Assembly: GCA_019114745.1 (NCBI GenBank)
Contig: DXEY01000112.1
Coordinates: 1 to 17,220, forward strand
Direction of reading: 5' to 3'
Origin: Candidatus Mediterraneibacter colneyensis
GTDB taxonomy: Bacteria > Bacillota > Clostridia > Lachnospirales > Lachnospiraceae
Length of the DNA: 17,220 nucleotides
This document shows, one piece after another, positions 14,247 to 17,220 of the stretch. The notes below the pieces were generated by a model that saw only the letters and a list, made by a program, of their open reading frames with translations, had not been told where the DNA came from and searched no databases. Within the stretch, counting starts at the first letter, position 1; every line of letters begins with the position of its first letter. Position numbers and translations under genes: made by a program.

Positions 14247-14280
14247 ACCCTGCAAAAAGTGCTGGTATTTTTTGCGGGGT
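14247..14280. repeat. Hairpin after the PadR-associated membrane protein gene
   Basis: ACCCTGCAAAAA (14247-14258) pairs with TTTTTGCGGGGT (14269-14280) around a 10-nt loop, with one G-T wobble. The T-run lies inside the right arm and not after it, so it is not a textbook intrinsic terminator, though it may still hinder read-through into the recO unit. The rest of the 14186-14377 gap also holds a weaker CCGGAG/CTCCGG pair. I see no clear promoter for recO there. Confidence 0.45.
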
Positions 14281-14377
14281 ATACTGTTTTTCAGAACCGG
14301 AGAACCTAAGTGTATCATCTCCGGCGGCTGCTGTTGCACGACGCCGGGAGAGAGGACACGGAAGAAGAGGTGAACCG

Positions 14378-14578
14378 ATGAAAGAGACTTACTGGGATCA
14401 GTTTATATCAAGCGGCAGGATCGATGATTATCTTAAATTTAAGATGCATGAGAAAAACAGCGGCAAGGCGGGAGATGACAACACAGATCTCCCGGGAGAG
14501 AGCTGCGGAAAGGAACAGCGTGAATCAGGTCGTACTTACGGGAATGGTGCTTTCGACCATGCCCATCGGGGAATATGA
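14378..14578 (+). CDS. YqzL-like small protein with C-terminal extension
   Basis: A 66-residue ORF that starts METYWDQF-like (MKETYWDQFISSGRIDDYL, then KFK). This resembles the short YqzL protein found between era and recO in Bacillus and many clostridia (aromatic residues, F-x-x-[ST]-G-x-I, then YL-x-[FY]-K). AGAGGTG ends 5 nt before the ATG. Only the first 25 or so residues look conserved. The remainder is polar (EKNSGKAGDDNTDLPGESCG onward) and overlaps the start of recO by 59 bp in another frame, so it may be constrained by recO and not by its own function. The role of YqzL is unknown. The overlap suggests translational coupling with recO. Confidence 0.68.
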   Translation: MKETYWDQFISSGRIDDYLKFKMHEKNSGKAGDDNTDLPGESCGKEQRESGRTYGNGAFDHAHRGI

Positions 14579-15260
14579 CCGCCGGGTGGTCATACTGACA
14601 AAAGAACAGGGAAAGATTTCTGCATTTGCCCGCGGGGCGAGGCGTCCGAACAGTCCTCTTGTAGGCGCGGTCAATCCGTTTTCCTTCGGGGAATTTACGA
14701 TGTACGAAGGCAGAACGTCCTATACGATACAGTCGGCAAATATTTCCAATTATTTTGCGGAACTCCGGGAAGATGTGACGGGAGCTTACTACGGATTTTA
14801 TTTTCTGGAGTTTGCCGATTATTATACGAAAGAATATAATGATGAGCGGGAAATGCTGAAGCTCCTCTATCAGACGCTGCGTGCGCTCATCAATCCCCAC
14901 ATACCTGACCGGCTCATCCGCTACATATTTGAGCTCAAGGCGCTGGCGGTCAACGGGCAGGCGCCGCAGGTGTTCCAGTGCGTAAACTGCGGGGACAGAG
15001 AGCGTCCGGCTGTGTTCAGTCCGGCAAAGGGCGGGCTGGTGTGTACGGAGTGCGGCGGGAATGTCATCGACGGCATGAAGCTGGATCCATCTACGTTGTA
15101 TAGCATGCAATATATTGAATCCAGTACGATCGGAAAGCTGTATACATTTAATGTGACGGAGAAAGTGCTCGAAGAGCTGGGAAAAGTCATGGGCAGGCTC
15201 ATGGAAGTGTATGTGGATAAGAAGTTTAAGTCACTGGAAATACTGGAGACTCTTATATAA
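14520..15260 (+). CDS. recO: DNA repair protein RecO
   Basis: A 246-residue RecO, which anneals single-stranded DNA and helps RecR load RecA in the RecFOR gap-repair pathway. The N-terminal OB fold starts VVLTGMVLSTMPIGEYDRRV and continues VILTKEQGKISAFARGARRP. The C-terminal half is helical and holds the zinc ribbon CVNCGD (154-159) and CTECGG (175-180), usual for Gram-positive RecO. I favour the GTG at 14520 because AAAGGAAC precedes it and it gives a family-like N-terminus. The ATG at 14475 would add 15 residues (MTTQISRERAAERNS) and cannot be excluded. The gene overlaps the YqzL-like ORF. glyS follows 103 bp downstream from its own promoter. Confidence 0.93.
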   Translation: MNQVVLTGMVLSTMPIGEYDRRVVILTKEQGKISAFARGARRPNSPLVGAVNPFSFGEFTMYEGRTSYTIQSANISNYFAELREDVTGAYYGFYFLEFADYYTKEYNDEREMLKLLYQTLRALINPHIPDRLIRYIFELKALAVNGQAPQVFQCVNCGDRERPAVFSPAKGGLVCTECGGNVIDGMKLDPSTLYSMQYIESSTIGKLYTFNVTEKVLEELGKVMGRLMEVYVDKKFKSLEILETLI

Positions 15261-15295
15261 GGCTGTACTATTACCATAACATTGCGTCCAATCCC

Positions 15296-15324
15296 TTGAA
15301 AAATATGGATACAGCCGTTATAAT
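15296..15324 (+). promoter_or_regulatory. Sigma-A promoter for glyS
   Basis: TTGAAA (15296-15301, five of six) and TATAAT (15319-15324, full match) are separated by 17 bp. The leader to the glyS ATG is only about 33 bases, so there is no room for a T-box riboswitch between this promoter and the gene. A 7-bp inverted repeat, GGCTGTA (15261-15267) with TACAGCC (15310-15316), brackets the -35. Confidence 0.85.
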
Positions 15325-15363
15325 AAGTACCGATTGAGAAAAAGAAATGTGAGGAACATAACA

Positions 15364-16764
15364 ATGGTTGAAAAGACAATGGATAAAATCGTAGCACTCG
15401 CAAAGTCAAGAGGATTCGTATACCCGGGTTCTGAGATTTACGGCGGGCTTGCAAACACATGGGATTACGGCAATCTAGGCGTGGAGCTGAAAAATAATGT
15501 AAAGAAGGCATGGTGGAAAAAGTTCGTACAGGAAAATCCTTATAACGTAGGCGTTGACTGTGCGATCCTGATGAACCCCCAGACATGGGTGGCGAGCGGA
15601 CATCTCGGAGGATTCAGCGATCCGCTGATGGACTGTAAAGAGTGCCATGAGCGTTTCCGCGCAGATAAGCTGATCGAAGACTACTGCGAAGAGAAGGGAA
15701 TTGAGCTGGAAGGTTCTGTAGACGGATGGTCACAGGAGCAGATGACAGCGTTTATCGAAGAGCATCAGATCCCGTGCCCGACCTGCGGCAAACACAACTT
15801 TACGGATATCCGTCAGTTCAACCTGATGTTCAAGACATTCCAGGGCGTGACCGAAGATGCAAAGAACACCGTGTATCTCCGTCCGGAGACGGCGCAGGGT
15901 ATTTTCGTAAACTTTAAGAACGTACAGCGTACCTCCAGAAAGAAACTTCCGTTCGGTATTGCCCAGATCGGTAAATCATTCCGAAACGAGATCACACCTG
16001 GTAACTTTACGTTCCGTACAAGAGAGTTCGAGCAGATGGAACTGGAATTTTTCTGCAAGCCTGATACTGATCTTGAGTGGTTTGACTACTGGAAGAGCTT
16101 CTGCCTGAACTGGCTGTCTTCCCTCGGCCTGAAAGACGACGAAGTGCGCTACCGTGACCACGACAAAGAAGAACTTTCCTTCTACAGTAAAGCAACGACA
16201 GACGTGGAATTTCTCTTCCCGTTCGGATGGGGCGAGCTGTGGGGAATTGCTGACCGTACAGATTACGATCTGACACAGCACCAGAACGTATCAGGACAGG
16301 ATCTTACTTATTTCGATGATGAGACAAAAGAAAAATATATTCCTTACGTTATCGAGCCGTCACTCGGTGCCGACCGTATGGTGCTTGCGTTCCTGTGCAG
16401 CGCTTACGACGAAGAGAATATCGGAACAGAAGAGAAGCCGGATATGCGTACTGTGCTTCATTTCCATCCGGCACTCGCTCCGGTCAAGATCGGCGTGCTG
16501 CCGCTTTCCAAAAAGCTGAATGAGGGCGCAGAGAAAATCTTTGCTGAACTGAGCAAGTATTATAACTGCGAGTATGATGACCGCGGAAATATCGGAAAAC
16601 GCTACCGCCGCCAGGATGAGATCGGAACGCCGTACTGCGTGACTTATGATTTCGAGTCAGAAGAGGACGGCGCGGTGACTGTCCGCGACCGTGACACGAT
16701 GGAGCAGGAGAGGATCAAGATCGAAGATCTGAAAGCATATTTCGAGAAAAAATTCGAGTGGTAG
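15364..16764 (+). CDS. glyS: Glycine--tRNA ligase, single-chain class II type
   Basis: A 466-residue homodimeric GlyRS (eukaryote/archaea-like type, not the alpha2beta2 form) that joins glycine to tRNA-Gly. The N-terminus AKSRGFVYPGSEIYGG and WDYGNLGVELKNN is diagnostic. GGFSDPLMDCKEC (82-94) and CPTC (138-141) supply the cysteines of a metal-binding insertion. Motif 2 is FRNEITPGNFTFRTREFEQ (206-224), and motif 3 is EPSLGADR (331-338). The C-terminal anticodon-binding domain starts near LAPVKIGVLPLSKK and carries DDRGNIGKRYRRQDEIGTP. GAGGA ends 8 nt before the ATG at 15364; an ATG at 15379 is an alternative. It is transcribed from its own promoter. The palindrome at 16765 begins directly after the stop codon. 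Confidence 0.96.
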   Translation: MVEKTMDKIVALAKSRGFVYPGSEIYGGLANTWDYGNLGVELKNNVKKAWWKKFVQENPYNVGVDCAILMNPQTWVASGHLGGFSDPLMDCKECHERFRADKLIEDYCEEKGIELEGSVDGWSQEQMTAFIEEHQIPCPTCGKHNFTDIRQFNLMFKTFQGVTEDAKNTVYLRPETAQGIFVNFKNVQRTSRKKLPFGIAQIGKSFRNEITPGNFTFRTREFEQMELEFFCKPDTDLEWFDYWKSFCLNWLSSLGLKDDEVRYRDHDKEELSFYSKATTDVEFLFPFGWGELWGIADRTDYDLTQHQNVSGQDLTYFDDETKEKYIPYVIEPSLGADRMVLAFLCSAYDEENIGTEEKPDMRTVLHFHPALAPVKIGVLPLSKKLNEGAEKIFAELSKYYNCEYDDRGNIGKRYRRQDEIGTPYCVTYDFESEEDGAVTVRDRDTMEQERIKIEDLKAYFEKKFEW

Positions 16765-16811
16765 TTATTCGGGGACGTAGTAAAATGCGATTTTACTACG
16801 TCCCCGAATAA
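16765..16811. repeat. Perfect 22-bp-arm palindrome at the transposase boundary
   Basis: Left arm 16765-16786 and right arm 16790-16811 are exact reverse complements around a 3-nt GCG loop. The core GGGGACGTAGT followed by AAAAT recurs upstream of era (10973-11007). The element starts at the base after the glyS stop codon and ends 59 bp before the transposase ATG. It fits a REP/BIME-type substrate of the adjacent RAYT. It may also protect or terminate the glyS transcript, although no T-run follows. Confidence 0.85.
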
Positions 16812-16820
16812 GAATGACTG

Positions 16821-16851
16821 TGTCCCAAATTGAGTTTTACCCTGTCCCAAA
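16821..16851 (+). repeat. Direct repeat in the transposase leader
   Basis: TGTCCCAAA occurs at 16821-16829 and 16843-16851, a 22-bp period, between the palindrome and the transposase start. The GTCCC core echoes the end of the palindrome arm. It could be a recognition site for the transposase or a remnant of a decayed element. Confidence 0.5.
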
Positions 16852-16870
16852 CCACGAAAGGGGTGAAGGG

Positions 16871-17220
16871 ATGCCGCGTACTGCACGCCAGAAAAGCGCT
16901 ACAGACACATATCATGTGATCGCTCGGGGAATTAACAGAGAGTTTATTTTTAAACAGAAAAGAGAGAAGAACAATTTCATCAGGCTTCTTTTGAAGCATC
17001 TTGAAAATCGGGATATAGAAATTTTTGCATACGTCATCATGTCGACCCATTTTCATATCCTGATTCGTACGGATCTGAAACTCTTATCTAACTATTTAGC
17101 CATTGTCTTGGCAGAATTTGCAGAATATTACAATTATAAACATAACCGGAACGGACATGTGTTTCAGGACAGATTTAAAAGTGAATGTGTGGAAACAGAG
17201 CAGTACTTTTGGAACTGTTT
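16871..17220 (+). CDS. REP-associated tyrosine transposase (Y1/IS200-like), cut by the window end
   Basis: The first 116 codons of a Y1_Tnp (HUH) single-strand transposase. MPRTARQKSATDTYHVIARG, then INREFIF, is the typical RAYT start. YVIMSTHFHILI (54-65) holds the HUH metal motif as His60-Phe-His62. NRNGHVFQDRFKS (92-104) matches the RAYT GH-[VL]-FQ-x-RFK signature. The catalytic tyrosine region lies beyond the window. RAYTs are usually single-copy domesticated enzymes that act on REP palindromes; the adjacent perfect palindrome and its relative near era fit this. AAAGGGGTG about 7 nt upstream serves as ribosome site. No promoter is clear. No frame break is seen in the visible part, so it may be functional. 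Confidence 0.88.
   Translation, partial: MPRTARQKSATDTYHVIARGINREFIFKQKREKNNFIRLLLKHLENRDIEIFAYVIMSTHFHILIRTDLKLLSNYLAIVLAEFAEYYNYKHNRNGHVFQDRFKSECVETEQYFWNC

Noticed and set aside
15261..15363. T-box riboswitch ahead of glyS
   Set aside because: Only about 33 transcribed bases precede the start codon and there is no T-box sequence or specifier stem; the TATAAT promoter directly precedes the gene.

Overview
The window looks like a chromosomal segment from a low-to-mid GC Firmicute, most probably a Lachnospiraceae-type gut clostridium. The reasons are the single-chain class II GlyRS next to recO and era, strong AGGAGG-type ribosome sites, sigma-A promoters of TTGACA-17-TATAAT type, PadR regulators paired with small DUF proteins, an M16C presequence-protease-like peptidase, and a YitT membrane protein. 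Genus and species cannot be fixed from the sequence alone. No rRNA, tRNA, CRISPR array, phage module or complete insertion sequence is visible.

Layout. 1-1246 (+): a secreted SleB-type cell wall hydrolase followed by a GNAT acetyltransferase. They end in a terminator hairpin shared with the 3' end of the convergent topB. 1250-4391 (-): a yitT-like gene and topB, read as one unit from a near-consensus promoter. 4431-5696 (+): an enolase paralogue that has lost most catalytic residues. 5693-5759: a terminator with a consensus promoter folded into its 5' arm. 5825-7892 (+): an overlapping pair of membrane PH-domain proteins of the YdbS/YdbT type. 7992-11923 (+): an M16C zinc peptidase and era, separated by a REP-like palindrome. 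11939-14185: two divergent PadR units, one with a DUF2812 membrane protein and one with a DUF1048-like membrane protein, each promoter covered by its own long dyad. 14378-16764 (+): a YqzL-like small ORF, recO and glyS. 16765-17220 (+): a perfect 22-bp-arm palindrome and the 5' part of a REP-associated tyrosine (HUH, Y1) transposase that runs off the window.

How the genes work together. Most are housekeeping: peptidoglycan cleavage, decatenation or recombination support (TopB), ribosome assembly (Era), recombinational repair (RecO) and glycine tRNA charging (GlyRS). era, yqzL, recO and glyS commonly cluster in Firmicutes. Here the cluster is split by the PadR modules, which probably arrived as a regulatory island sensing envelope or small-molecule signals. 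The palindrome upstream of era shares its 11-bp core with the palindrome beside the transposase. This suggests a REP/RAYT system that has placed copies between housekeeping genes.

I found no clear candidate for a wholly new system. The observations most worth following are the catalytically stripped enolase, the REP/RAYT pair, the twin PadR operators and the promoter-in-terminator after the enolase gene.
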